From DATEKX01 sp963726785 (GTDB lineage: Bacteria; Acidobacteriota; Blastocatellia; UBA7656): 64,000 nucleotides of DNA. The stretch lies in contig CAVSDJ010000008.1 of assembly GCA_963726785.1 (NCBI GenBank), positions 1,550,001-1,614,000 of the forward strand, in the 5' to 3' direction. The notes beneath the pieces are model-generated. The model had not been told where the DNA came from. It worked only from the letters and a program-made list of their open reading frames with translations, and made no database searches. The stretch's first letter is position 1. Each line of letters starts with the position of its first letter. This document shows, piece by piece, positions 34,785 to 43,579 of this stretch. Position numbers and translations under genes: made by a program.

Positions 34785-36122
34785 ATGAAGAAATTCTTTC
34801 TCCTCTCTTTGAGCCTGCTGATTTGGGTTGTGGCTGACGGCGATACTAAACCCGCACATTGGCCCGAATGGCGCGGGCCTTTCCTGAACGGCATGGCGGC
34901 TACTGATGCGCCAACGACCTGGAGCGATACGAAAAACATCAAATGGAAAACCGAGATTCCAGGTCGCGGCCACTCAACTCCGGTAATCTGGGGTGATAAG
35001 ATTTTCCTTACTACTGCAATCGCGACAGGGCAGAACCCGCAAGGATCATCCGCCGAGAGCCAAAGCGCGCAGGCACCAGATCGCCGAGGCGGGGGCGCAG
35101 GCGCGCAAATCGAACACAAGTTTGAAGTCGTCTGTATTGACCGAAAGACGGGCAAAATGATCTGGCAGAAAACAGCGCGCGTTGCTACGCCACACGAAGG
35201 GTATCACCGCACCTATGGCAGTTTCGCTTCAAACTCGCCCGTAACCGATGGCAAGCATGTTTATGTCTCTTTCGGCTCGCGAGGAGTCTTCTGCTTTGAC
35301 ATGAATGGAAAACTGATCTGGCAGAAAGACCCTGGCGTTAAGATGCAAATGCGATTGCAGTTTGGTGAAGGGACTGCGCCGGTGCTGGACCGGGATCGAA
35401 TCATTCTCACCTTCGACCACGAAGCGGGAGCTTTCATTGTCGCGCTCGACAAACGCACGGGCAAAGAGTTATGGAAGTCCGCACGAGACGAACGAAGCTC
35501 GTGGAGCACTCCGCTGATTATTGAGCACGCAGGCCGCCGCCAGGTTATAGTCAGCGCGACCAACAAAGTGCGCAGTTATGATGTGCAGACGGGCAAAGTA
35601 ATCTGGGAATGCTCGGGGCTTGGGTCGAATGTCATCCCTGCGCCTGTCTATCATAACGGAGTGGTCTACGTGATGAGCGGTCATCGCGACCCGAAAATGA
35701 TTGCTATAAGGCTTGGTAAAGAAGGCGACCTCAGCGGCAGCGATGCGATATTGTGGAGCCACACGCGCGGGATTCCATACACAGCTTCGCCCGTCCTGCA
35801 CGAAAATAAACTGTATGTGGTGACAGATTCGGCACAGATCAGTTGTTTCAACATCGCGACTGGCGAGCCTTACTATCAGCAAGTGCGACTGCCGCGACCG
35901 TACAATTTCAAAGCCTCACCAGTAGGAGCAAACGGTAAGCTATACCTGGCAAGCGAAGAAGGTAATGTAATCGTTTTGAAGATGGGAGAGAAGTTTGAAG
36001 TTTTAGCCACTAACATACTTGAGGACCAGATGTTCATTGCTTCTCCGGTTATCGTGGAAGGGGAGTTGTTCCTGCGCAGTCAGAATCATCTTTATTGCAT
36101 CAGCGAAAGCAGAGCGAAGTGA
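34785..36122 (+). CDS. Secreted PQQ/BamB-like beta-propeller protein
   Basis: A 445-aa exported protein with a signal peptide (residues 1-20) and an eight-bladed-type propeller made of PQQ-like repeats: WPEWRGPFLNG near the start, then blades such as VVCIDRKTGKMIWQKTARV, FCFDMNGKLIWQKDPGVKM and IVALDKRTGKELWKSARDE. This is the BamB-like family; the conserved quinoprotein catalytic residues are not evident, so binding or scaffolding is more likely than dehydrogenase activity. AAGGTGAG precedes the ATG. The M20 gene follows 74 bases later on the same strand. Confidence 0.88.
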   Translation: MKKFFLLSLSLLIWVVADGDTKPAHWPEWRGPFLNGMAATDAPTTWSDTKNIKWKTEIPGRGHSTPVIWGDKIFLTTAIATGQNPQGSSAESQSAQAPDRRGGGAGAQIEHKFEVVCIDRKTGKMIWQKTARVATPHEGYHRTYGSFASNSPVTDGKHVYVSFGSRGVFCFDMNGKLIWQKDPGVKMQMRLQFGEGTAPVLDRDRIILTFDHEAGAFIVALDKRTGKELWKSARDERSSWSTPLIIEHAGRRQVIVSATNKVRSYDVQTGKVIWECSGLGSNVIPAPVYHNGVVYVMSGHRDPKMIAIRLGKEGDLSGSDAILWSHTRGIPYTASPVLHENKLYVVTDSAQISCFNIATGEPYYQQVRLPRPYNFKASPVGANGKLYLASEEGNVIVLKMGEKFEVLATNILEDQMFIASPVIVEGELFLRSQNHLYCISESRAK

Positions 36123-36196
36123 TCAGCCTGTCCATCACTGCGGCAGCAAGCGTCACGCTGGACAGCCAATCTTTGTTTCTATTATGCTCTGTCCCC

Positions 36197-37702
36197 ATGA
36201 AACGCAGAGACTTTGTCAAAACCGCCGCACTTGGCACCGCGGCCTTCGCAATGCCGCGGCTTGCGCTGACCGATGACTCAGAATTGCAACCCGTCTGGGC
36301 GCAAATCGAAAAGCGACATGATGAAACTGTACAGCAACTGCAACACTGGATACGCCAGCCTTCGATCGCCGCCGAAAACCGAGGCATGACAGAAGGCTGC
36401 GATTTGACTATGCAAATGCTGCGCGAAGCCGGGTTCGCCCAAGTGACCAAGGTGCCGACCGATGGACAGCCCGGTATTTTCGCCGTGCTGGACGCTGGCG
36501 CTCCGCGTACTTTGGGCCTTTACTTCATGTATGACGTGAAGCAAGCCGATCCCGCTGAGTGGTCGTCGCCGCCATTTGAGGCTGCGTTGGTAGATAAGCC
36601 GGGACTGGGCAAGGTGATCATTGGCCGAGGTGCCGTGAATCAGAAAGGCCCGGAAGCGACGTTTTTGGCCGCGCTCCACGCCATTCGCGGCGCGGGCAAA
36701 AAGCTTCCAGTCAATCTGGTGTTTGTGGCGGAAGGCGAGGAAGAGATCGGTTCGCCGCATTTTACGCAAGTGGTCGGGCGGCCCGAAGTGATGGCAGCAT
36801 TGAAGCGCTGCAACGGCGTGTTCATGCCTTTTCCGTCACAGGACCCGAGCGGCGAAGTCACGATTAACCTCGGCGCGAAGGGCATAGTGGAACTAGAGTT
36901 GGTTTCCAGCGGTGAGCGCTGGGGGCGCGGGCCGAAGCGTGATACTCATTCCAGCAACAAGGCGCGGATGGATAGCCCCGCATGGCATCTGGTGCAGGCG
37001 CTCAACACGCTGGTCTCATCTGATGGGAACACTCCTGCGATCGAACATTTTGCCGATAAGGCGCGCCCGCTCTCGGATGCGGAGAAGAAGATGATCGCCG
37101 TGGCCGCGAGCCGTATCAATGAAGAAACGACGAAGAAGCAACTTGGCGTGGGCCGCTGGATACGGGATGTGAGCTGGCGCGAATCGCTGGAGATGCTCGT
37201 CTCACAGCCGACAGTCAACATTGAAGGTCTGGTCGGCGGCTACACAGGGCCTGGAGGCAAGACCATTCTTCCTCACAAAGCTGTGGCGAAGCTTGATCTG
37301 CGGCTGGTGCCAGACATGACCGCAGCCGAGGCGCTGGCTGCTCTCAAAGCGCATCTGGGGAAACACGGCTACGGTGATATTGAGGTGAATATGACAGGCG
37401 GATACGATCCGACCAGCACGGCGGCGGATTCCGCGCTGGTGCAGGCGCAGGCGGCGGTGTATCGGCGGGCGGGGATTGATCCCATCATAATGCCGAGGCT
37501 GGCTGGGTAATGGCCCGGCTATGTCTTCACCGGCAATCCGTTGCGGCTGGCTGCGGGTCATTTCGGTCTGGGCCACGGCGGCGGGGCGCATGCGCCGGAT
37601 GAGTACTACGTAATTGACTCGGCCAATCCCAAGGTACAGGGCATAGACGGCGCGACACGTTCATACGTAGAGTATCTCTACGAGCTTGGCCGTCAAATCT
37701 AG
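36197..37702 (+). pseudogene. Tat-exported M20-family hydrolase interrupted by an in-frame TAA
   Basis: The N-terminus MKRRDFVKTAALGTAAF is a twin-arginine signal. The body is M20/M25/M40-like: GRGAVNQKGPEATFLAALHA, the EGEEEIGSPHF active-site Glu tract and a dimerisation domain. A TAA at 37508-37510 stops the frame at residue 437, yet the same frame continues without shift for 63 sensible codons (WPGYVFTGNPL, HFGLGHGGGAHAPDEYYV) to a natural TAG at 37700-37702. One base change (for example TCA to TAA) explains it. The usual HxD metal motif reads MYD and the bridging Asp is Asn, so this subfamily may be a divergent or inactive relative. The upstream extension to 36095 has no ribosome site. 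Confidence 0.85.
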
Positions 37703-37728
37703 TTTTTCTTCATCTTGATCAGGGCTTA

Positions 37729-37971
37729 GATAGTGTCCGGATTACTGCTGCAGACCTGGCTTCTTATGATTCAGCAGCTTCTTCCTGGATTGCTGAGGCG
37801 GGCACTTATACGATAAAAATCGGCGCATCTTCCTTGAGTATCAAACAATCTGCAACGCTTGAAGCAAGAAAGGACGTACTGGTGGAGAAGGTGAATAAAG
37901 TATTATCACCAAAGGTGGAAATCGAGGAGCTAAAACTGAAAGGGCGACACCTCGGGCGGATTAACCGCTAA
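37729..37971 (+). pseudogene. C-terminal remnant of a GH3 beta-glucosidase (Fn3-like domain)
   Basis: An 80-codon open stretch without a start reads SVRITAADLASYDSAASSWI, then EAGTYTIKIGASS, and ends in VEKVNKVLSPKVEIEELK. This is the fibronectin-III-like tail typical of family 3 beta-glucosidases. The catalytic domains are absent; the upstream sequence is the M20 gene. It is a gene fossil left by a deletion or rearrangement. Confidence 0.7.
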
Positions 37972-38035
37972 TTTGTTTTTGTAGCTTTTATAACTCTAAA
38001 TTAAAGTTAGCCTAACTCACGAAAGGAAAAACACA

Positions 38036-38942
38036 ATGAAGCTATTTTTTTCATCTCTTATTTTGATCGCGGCGCTGGCGCTCTTCACCACGTCCGCATT
38101 GGCTGGCTCTGACCTCGACAAACGTGTCGAGCACGGCTACGCCAACAGTAATGGCGTAAAGATTCACTATGCCAGTCTGGGCAAAGGGCCGCTCATCATC
38201 ATGATTCACGGCTTCCCCGACTTCTGGTACACGTGGCGAGAACAGATGGAAGCCCTCTCATCGAGTTATCAGGTAAGTCGCTATAGATCAGCGCGGCTAC
38301 AACCTGAGCGACAAGCCGAAAGGCGTTGAGAATTATGATATCGGCTTGTTGGTCGGCGACGTGGCTGCGGTGATCAAACACCTGGGCCGCGACAAGGCTA
38401 TCGTCGTGGGTCACGATTGGGGCGGCATAGTCGCCTGGGCTCTGGCAATGACCAGGCCGGAGACGGTTGAAAAGCTAATCATCCTCAATTTGCCGCACCC
38501 GAAAGGTCTCAGGCGCGAATTGGCTAACAACCCGCAACAACAGCAAAACAGCCAGTACGCTCGCAACTTCCAGATGGATGGCGCGCACAGGCAACTGACC
38601 GCCGAGGGGCTCGCCCGCTGGGTCAAGGACGCGGAAGCCAGAAAGAGATACATCGAGGCCTTCAATCGTTCTGACGTCGAGAGCATGCTCAACTACTACA
38701 AACGCAATTATCCAAGGGAGCCATACACGGAAGATACTTCACCAATCATCAAGGTCAAAGCGCCGGTGCTAATGATACATGGCCTAAAGGACACAGCGCT
38801 TTTAGCCGGGGCGTTAAATAATACCTGGGATTGGTTGGAGAAGGACCTGACACTGGTGACTATTCCGGATGCGGGCCACTTCGTCCAGCAGGATGCGTCG
38901 GACCTGGTGACGCGCACGATTAAGATGTGGCTTGCCAGGTAG
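38036..38942 (+). pseudogene. Secreted alpha/beta hydrolase (epoxide-hydrolase-like), one frameshift
   Basis: Joined across one frameshift this is a protein of about 300 aa: signal peptide (1-23), oxyanion tract HGFPDFWYTW, nucleophile motif GHDWGGIVAW with the Asp nucleophile of epoxide hydrolases and haloalkane dehalogenases, an acid in GLKDTALL and the catalytic His in DAGHFVQQD. An extra A near 38275 breaks the frame at YQV-SRY; removing it gives YQVVAIDQRGYNLSD and the rest follows. GAAAGGA precedes the ATG. The downstream part could be translated alone only without its oxyanion strand, so activity is unlikely if the frameshift is real. Confidence 0.85.
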
Positions 38943-39092
38943 CGGAGGTGGCAGTATAGCAGTGCCGGCTCGATGCTCACCGTCACTCATCAACGTATAT
39001 CTGAAAAGCCTTCTTTGCGAACAGAACAAGGCTCTGTGCAGGCTCGTTGTATACCTTGTTGCCTTTCAAACCCAATAAGGAAAGCATGAGAG

Positions 39093-39215
39093 ATGAAAAG
39101 AAATTCCCGCCTATCTTTGCCCGTGACAATCACACTGGTCCTTCTCAGCCTATTGACTATCAATGCGGGCGTCTTCGCCCAAGGCAAGGCCGACAGTGGG
39201 TTTGCCGCGTATTGA
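39093..39215 (+). pseudogene. Truncated secreted-protein start (40 aa)
   Basis: ATG preceded by an AAGGAAAG tract; the 40 codons encode a clear signal peptide (LSLPVTITLVLLSLLTINAG, cleavage after VFAQ) and then stop. This looks like the 5' end of a larger exported-protein gene whose body is missing. Confidence 0.5.
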
Positions 39216-39244
39216 TTATGTAGATTATACATTCAAAGACCATC

Positions 39245-39355
39245 ATGAAAGATTCAGCCATCTCTCAAACCGACGAACCGACCCCTCAGACCGACGTGTC
39301 AACTCTTAAGAAGCCGCTTCGACTGTGGCCCGGCGTGGTCAACGTTTGCAGATAG
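39245..39355 (+). pseudogene. Truncated membrane-protein start (36 aa)
   Basis: A 36-codon frame beginning MKDSAISQTDEPTPQTD and ending KKPLRLWPGVVNV before a stop. The LRLWPGVV tract resembles the cytoplasmic start of large PQQ/BamB-like membrane proteins, where it leads into the first membrane helix; here the helix is replaced by unrelated sequence. It marks the left edge of the 39.4-43 kb segment. Confidence 0.45.
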
Positions 39356-39381
39356 TTAACCCCAAACATATAATTCGCAGC

Positions 39382-40209
39382 TTAGACGTTAGATTTTTTG
39401 GCCATAGAGTCATCCCTTTTCGTCAAGTAAATCCCATTCGACTCTTCCCTAACGATTCCAGACCTCGGGTCGGAGCGGCGGTTGCGGACGGACGGGATAA
39501 GCATAGGCACAGATCGTCGATACTCTTCGTAGACCTCCCCGTGCTCACGGACCAGGTCTCGTTCCTCGAACCGGATCGCCAACAGGATGTAAGCCGTGGT
39601 CGCGACCGAGAAGAGCAGGTGCGCGAGCGTCATCAACGGCGTCATCCAGAATGCGAAGAGCCAGCCGACGTAGAGCGGGTGTCGCACTAGCCGGTATGGT
39701 CCGGGGGTCGCGAACCGCACGGTCTTATCAGATCGGCCCAGCAGGTACAGCCAGACTTGACGCAGGCCGAACAGGTCGAAGTGGTTGATCAGGAATGTAG
39801 AGACCAGCACCAGTCCCCAGCCGAAAGCGAACAACCCCCGCAGCACGAGCCGCCAGATAGGGTCTTCGACCGACCAGATCACGCCGCCCAATGGCCGCCA
39901 CTGCCAGAACAACACGATGAGGGCGAGGCTTGAGCAGAGGACGTAGGTGGAGCGTTCGATTGGCTTCGGCACGATCCGTGTCCACCAATCCTTGAACCAC
40001 TTACGTGCCATGACGCTGTGCTGCACGGCGAAGAGCGTCAGCAGCCCCGCGTCAATCGCGAAACTGACTCCCAAGGGTCCGCTCGCGGCACCGTCCAAGG
40101 TCCTCGTGACGGCGAAGTTGCCGATGAAACAGACGGCGTATAGAAACGTCCCCAAAAAGATCAGGTAGCTGATACTTCCGTAGGCAAAGAATAGGATTCG
40201 TTTGAGCAT
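39382..40209 (-). CDS. mddA: MddA-type methanethiol S-methyltransferase
   Basis: A 275-aa integral membrane protein of the isoprenylcysteine methyltransferase-like superfamily, closest in my recognition to MddA, which methylates methanethiol with S-adenosylmethionine to give dimethyl sulfide. Five to six hydrophobic segments precede the conserved C-terminal SAM-binding part: GPYRLVRHPLYVGWLFAFW, MTLAHLLFS, YILLAIRFEERDLVREHG and YEEYRRSVPMLIP. GGAG precedes the ATG. The start lies 49 bases inside the end of the PLP decarboxylase gene, implying translational coupling. An NnrU-like or other methyltransferase role is the alternative. Confidence 0.82.
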   Translation of the reverse strand: MLKRILFFAYGSISYLIFLGTFLYAVCFIGNFAVTRTLDGAASGPLGVSFAIDAGLLTLFAVQHSVMARKWFKDWWTRIVPKPIERSTYVLCSSLALIVLFWQWRPLGGVIWSVEDPIWRLVLRGLFAFGWGLVLVSTFLINHFDLFGLRQVWLYLLGRSDKTVRFATPGPYRLVRHPLYVGWLFAFWMTPLMTLAHLLFSVATTAYILLAIRFEERDLVREHGEVYEEYRRSVPMLIPSVRNRRSDPRSGIVREESNGIYLTKRDDSMAKKSNV

Positions 40210-41750
40210 GACAATTTCTCCATTTCTGCTGATTTTTCGTTATGAACATCACTACTCCGGGAAAGCAGACGCCCCCACCGGGCGATTTCCTCGAATGTCA
40301 TATCTACATCCTTCTCTAATGTCCTGTGGGAGCAGAGCGACATACGGATCGCCACACGACCGTGGATGCGGGTCGTCATGACCAGCGCGAGGCCGCTGCG
40401 CTGGATCGCTTCTACAATTTCCTGGTTAAGGCGATCGAGTTGGTTTTGAACTTCGGGCTCCTCCTGGCACTCCGCCAGATCGTTCGGCACGTAGCGGAAG
40501 CAGTAGAGGTAAAGGGTTGGCTCATGAAGCACCTCAAAGTCTGGATGTTCACGCACGAGGTTATGTAGGTGCCATGCCAGGCCGAGGTTCTTCGAGAAGA
40601 GATCACGCAAACCGCGTGCACCGAAGAAGCGAAGCACCATCCAGACTTTGAGCGCCCTGAAGGCGCGTGACATCTGGGGGCCGTACTCCAGATAATCGAG
40701 CGCCACGTCTTCGGTTTCAAGACTCCCGCGCAGGTAGGGCGCTGCAATCGAGAAGGCGCGACGCAGGCGCTCGCCGTGGCGGACCAAAACGATGCCGCAG
40801 TCGTTAGGCACTCCCAGCCACTTGTGCGCGTCGAGCGAAAGCGAGTCGGCGCGCTCAAGCCCGCAAAAGAGCGCTCGGGTCTCCGGTACGCCAGCAGCGA
40901 GCAACCCACACGCCCCGTCTCCATGCGGCCATACGTTGTGTTTCGCACACACATCTGCGAGCGCACCAATCGGTTCCACCGCGCCGACGTTAACCGAGCC
41001 AAGCTGGGCGACAACGCAGAACGGCAGGTCACCCCGTCCTCGATCAGCGGCGAGCATCTGATCGAGTTCCTTGATCTCTATGGTGAAGTCGGGTCGGCTC
41101 GGGACGAGCCGGACGGCATTCCTGCCGAGATTCAACATGTCTGCGACGCGCGTAATCGATACGTGTCCTTCGTGGTCAGCCATGTAGACGAGGAACCGTC
41201 CGCTCCGGGCGGCGTCCTGAAGCCCGTTTTCGGTCGAGTCGTAAGGGGCAACGTGGCGCAGTGCCGTGAGCAGCGCCGTAAAGTTTGCCATCGTCCCGCC
41301 CGAAACCATGATGCCGCCAGTATCCACAGGATAGCCGATGAAGTCTGCAATCCAGCGCAGACACTGGCGCTCGATCTCTGTAGCAGCCGGTCCAAGCTTC
41401 CACGCACCCGCGTTTGTGTTCGTGCACGCTGCGAGCGCCTCGGCGAGGATGCCGATCATTGCACCTGATCCGTTCACATAGGCGAAATGTCGTGGCGAGC
41501 CGATCGCCGTCAACAGCGGAACGACCCGCTCGCGCCAGTCTGTGAGAAGCTCCCCTGCCGATTCGCCCGCCTCCGAGAACTCGTCAACGAATCGGGCTGC
41601 GACCTCCTCAGGCGTGCCGCTCGGGAGGACACTACGGCGAGAGAGGCCGTCATGGTAATCAGCGATGGCGTCGATGACCTCACGACCGACTCGCCGGAAC
41701 TCGCCGAGATCAAGATCGCCTGGCCTTGTTTCGTGTTCCTGTGAATCCAT
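40161..41750 (-). CDS. PLP-dependent group II decarboxylase (aromatic-L-amino-acid type)
   Basis: A 529-aa pyridoxal-phosphate enzyme of the group II decarboxylase family (aromatic amino acid, glutamate and histidine decarboxylases). Hallmarks are GGTMANFTALLTALRHVAP, the PLP-lysine motif SLSLDAHKWLGVP and the C-terminal VAIRMSLCSHRT tract. It removes CO2 from an amino acid to give an amine; the substrate is not certain, though the FAYVNGSGAMIGILAEALAA region and length fit tryptophan- or tyrosine-type enzymes. AAGGAG lies 7 bases before the ATG. The gene overlaps mddA by 49 bases and is transcribed divergently from the hydrolase-LuxR gene. Confidence 0.88.
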   Translation of the reverse strand: MDSQEHETRPGDLDLGEFRRVGREVIDAIADYHDGLSRRSVLPSGTPEEVAARFVDEFSEAGESAGELLTDWRERVVPLLTAIGSPRHFAYVNGSGAMIGILAEALAACTNTNAGAWKLGPAATEIERQCLRWIADFIGYPVDTGGIMVSGGTMANFTALLTALRHVAPYDSTENGLQDAARSGRFLVYMADHEGHVSITRVADMLNLGRNAVRLVPSRPDFTIEIKELDQMLAADRGRGDLPFCVVAQLGSVNVGAVEPIGALADVCAKHNVWPHGDGACGLLAAGVPETRALFCGLERADSLSLDAHKWLGVPNDCGIVLVRHGERLRRAFSIAAPYLRGSLETEDVALDYLEYGPQMSRAFRALKVWMVLRFFGARGLRDLFSKNLGLAWHLHNLVREHPDFEVLHEPTLYLYCFRYVPNDLAECQEEPEVQNQLDRLNQEIVEAIQRSGLALVMTTRIHGRVAIRMSLCSHRTLEKDVDMTFEEIARWGRLLSRSSDVHNEKSAEMEKLSCSNESYSLPTEVSAT

Positions 41751-41841
41751 CGAGATCTCCTTTCTTCTCTCGCATATGATGAGGCTTTCGGCTCCGCCAC
41801 GCTATGGGAGTTTCGTCCCGGTTCGGGTATACTGCGGGGCA

Positions 41842-41873
41842 TTCGCCCGGGACATTCGTCCCGTTCGGGCGAA
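41842..41873. promoter_or_regulatory. Inverted repeat in a divergent promoter region
   Basis: TTCGCCCG (41842-41849) and CGGGCGAA (41866-41873) form a perfect inverted repeat with a nested GGGAC-ATTC-GTCCC in its centre, 14 bases before the start of the hydrolase-LuxR gene and about 90 bases before the decarboxylase start. Its position suggests an operator for the LuxR-type domain encoded next to it; a hairpin in the leader is the alternative. Confidence 0.5.
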
Positions 41874-41887
41874 GAAAGTGACGTTTG

Positions 41888-42964
41888 ATGATCAAGAGGG
41901 CCACCCAGCGAATTCGGTATGTGCGCACTGGGGACGGAGTCCAACTCGCCTGGGCTGAGGCGGGTACTGGTCCCTTGCTGATCAAGGCCGCGAACTGGAT
42001 GACCCACCTCGACTACGAATGGGAGAGCCCGGTCTGGCGGCACTGGATCCGCTTCTTCAGCGACCACTTCCGTTACGTGCGTCACGATGAACGAGGGTGT
42101 GGGATGAGCGACTGGAATGTCGGCGACCTCTCCTTCGAGCGTTGGGTCGAGGATTTGGAGGATGTGGTCGCAGCAGCCGATCCGCATGAGCCGTTCACTC
42201 TGCTAGGCATTTCTCAGGGGGCAGCGACGTGCTTGGCCTATGCCGTGCGGCACCCGGAGCGCGTCTCAAAACTTGTGCTCTACGGCGGCTACGCCCGGGG
42301 GCCGTTTCGTCGTGGCGACCAGGACAGGGAGCGCCTGTACAGGGCGATGATTGATCTAGTTCATCTGGGATGGGGCAAGGATAATCCCGCCTTTCGCCAG
42401 GTCTTCACCTCGCGATTCATCCCTGGGGGAACCGATGAACAGATAGGCTGGTTCAACGATCTCTGCCGGAAGACCACATCGCCGGAGATCGCTGCCCGAC
42501 TCATTGAGTCGCGGGGTACGATTGACGTCACGGCGCTGCTCGAACATGTGCGGACGCCGACCTTGGTGCTGCACTCGCGCGACGACGACATTGTCCCGAT
42601 TACAGAAGGTCACATTCTCGCTGCCGGGATCTCGGATGCTCAGTTCATCGAGCTCGACTCGAAGAATCACGTCCTCCTTGAGAACGAACCGGCCTGGGAA
42701 CGCTTCTGCGATGAGGTGTTGGAGTTCATGGGGCTCAAGGGCTCGACTCGCGGCGAGGACCCCGCGTTCGCCTCGCTCTCCCCGCGCGAGCGAGAGGTGC
42801 TGGCGCTGATTGCAGAAGGCCTTGGCAATGCGCAGATTGCCGAGCACCTCTCGATCAGCGAAAAGACTGTCCGCAATCACGTATCGAATCTCTTCGACAA
42901 GCTCGGCGTGTGGACGCGGGCTCAGGCAATAGTCTTTGCCCACGGTCGCGGCTTCCGGGGCTGA
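41888..42964 (+). CDS. Alpha/beta hydrolase fused to a LuxR-type DNA-binding domain
   Basis: A 358-aa protein with two domains. Residues 1-275 form an alpha/beta hydrolase: nucleophile elbow GISQGAAT (Ser), acid in HSRDDDIVP and His in SKNHVLLENEPAW. Residues about 290-355 are a LuxR helix-turn-helix: LSPREREVLALIAEGLGNAQ and ISEKTVRNHVSNLFDKL. The fusion suggests a one-component regulator whose ligand is bound, or hydrolysed, by the hydrolase fold. The ATG at 41888 is preferred over a TTG one codon earlier; GAAGAAAG lies upstream. It is divergent from the decarboxylase-mddA pair, which it may control through the inverted repeat between them. Confidence 0.9.
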   Translation: MIKRATQRIRYVRTGDGVQLAWAEAGTGPLLIKAANWMTHLDYEWESPVWRHWIRFFSDHFRYVRHDERGCGMSDWNVGDLSFERWVEDLEDVVAAADPHEPFTLLGISQGAATCLAYAVRHPERVSKLVLYGGYARGPFRRGDQDRERLYRAMIDLVHLGWGKDNPAFRQVFTSRFIPGGTDEQIGWFNDLCRKTTSPEIAARLIESRGTIDVTALLEHVRTPTLVLHSRDDDIVPITEGHILAAGISDAQFIELDSKNHVLLENEPAWERFCDEVLEFMGLKGSTRGEDPAFASLSPREREVLALIAEGLGNAQIAEHLSISEKTVRNHVSNLFDKLGVWTRAQAIVFAHGRGFRG

Positions 42965-43066
42965 GGTCCGGCCCAAAACGGCCAGGCGTATTTGAATATC
43001 CCTTAATAGCACCCATTTACCGATAGGCGCTATGCGGAATGAATGAATGTAGGGGATGCGTCAGTT

Positions 43067-43116
43067 ACAGTACCGCGAGCGGGTTGGCTTGGCCGTAGAC
43101 CCGCTCGCGGTACTGT
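43067..43116. repeat. Palindrome with 18-bp perfect arms
   Basis: ACAGTACCGCGAGCGGGT (43067-43084) and ACCCGCTCGCGGTACTGT (43099-43116) are exact reverse complements separated by 14 bases, about 100 bases after the hydrolase-LuxR stop. It may act as a strong terminator-like hairpin or be a REP-type repeat. The region 42965-43579 otherwise holds only the MITE-like element at 43145 and the leader of the next gene. Confidence 0.75.
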
Positions 43117-43144
43117 TCCCTATACTTAATTGCAATTTGCTCTA

Positions 43145-43337
43145 GTGCAAGGCCAGGGCCATTCAGTTCTGGGAATTTGATGTCAACTCACCGCAGAGGC
43201 GCAGAGAACGCAGAGATTTCGCAGAGGTTAAAGACCGCTTTTCTCTGCGTAATCTCTGCGTCCTTTGCGTCTCTGCGGTGAACAGTTTTCCGGTTTCAAC
43301 CTCTGAATCCGAGAACTGAATGGCCCTGGTGCAAGGC
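43145..43337. mobile_element. MITE-like palindromic element with 9-bp flanking direct repeats
   Basis: Outer arms CCAGGGCCATTCAGTTCT (43153-43170) and AGAACTGAATGGCCCTGG (43312-43329) are exact reverse complements. Inner arms TCACCGCAGAG (43188-43198) and CTCTGCGGTGA (43271-43281) pair as well, with further GCAGAG repeats between. The element is bounded by GTGCAAGGC at 43145-43153 and 43329-43337, a direct repeat that could be a target-site duplication. It encodes no protein and shares its TCACCGCAGAG core with the element at 49996. Confidence 0.6.
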
Positions 43338-43579
43338 TGACGGAGCATGAAATATTAATTACCTTTCCTTGCTCGATTGGCAACCGAAGGCGTATGATTC
43401 GCCTGGCGCTCACTACTCGGAGTCATCGGCCTTTCAGCCGTAAAAGACCATGTAAACTGCGTGCGTGTGCCATCTCTCGAACAAAGAAATAGCGCGAGTT
43501 GTTTATGCTCTTGGGCGGGCGGTTCGATAAGCCCGCTTATGTGTGAGCTGTGGGCAATCGAGAACCTGTAGGAAGTGAA

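Noticed and set aside
38005..38020. Short palindromic GTTAGCCTAAC tract near the epoxide hydrolase start
   Set aside because: Too short for an attC site and without inner arms.
43188..43281. Repeated GCAGAG units suggesting a CRISPR-like array
   Set aside because: The units are irregular and arranged as inverted, not direct, repeats with no constant spacer length.
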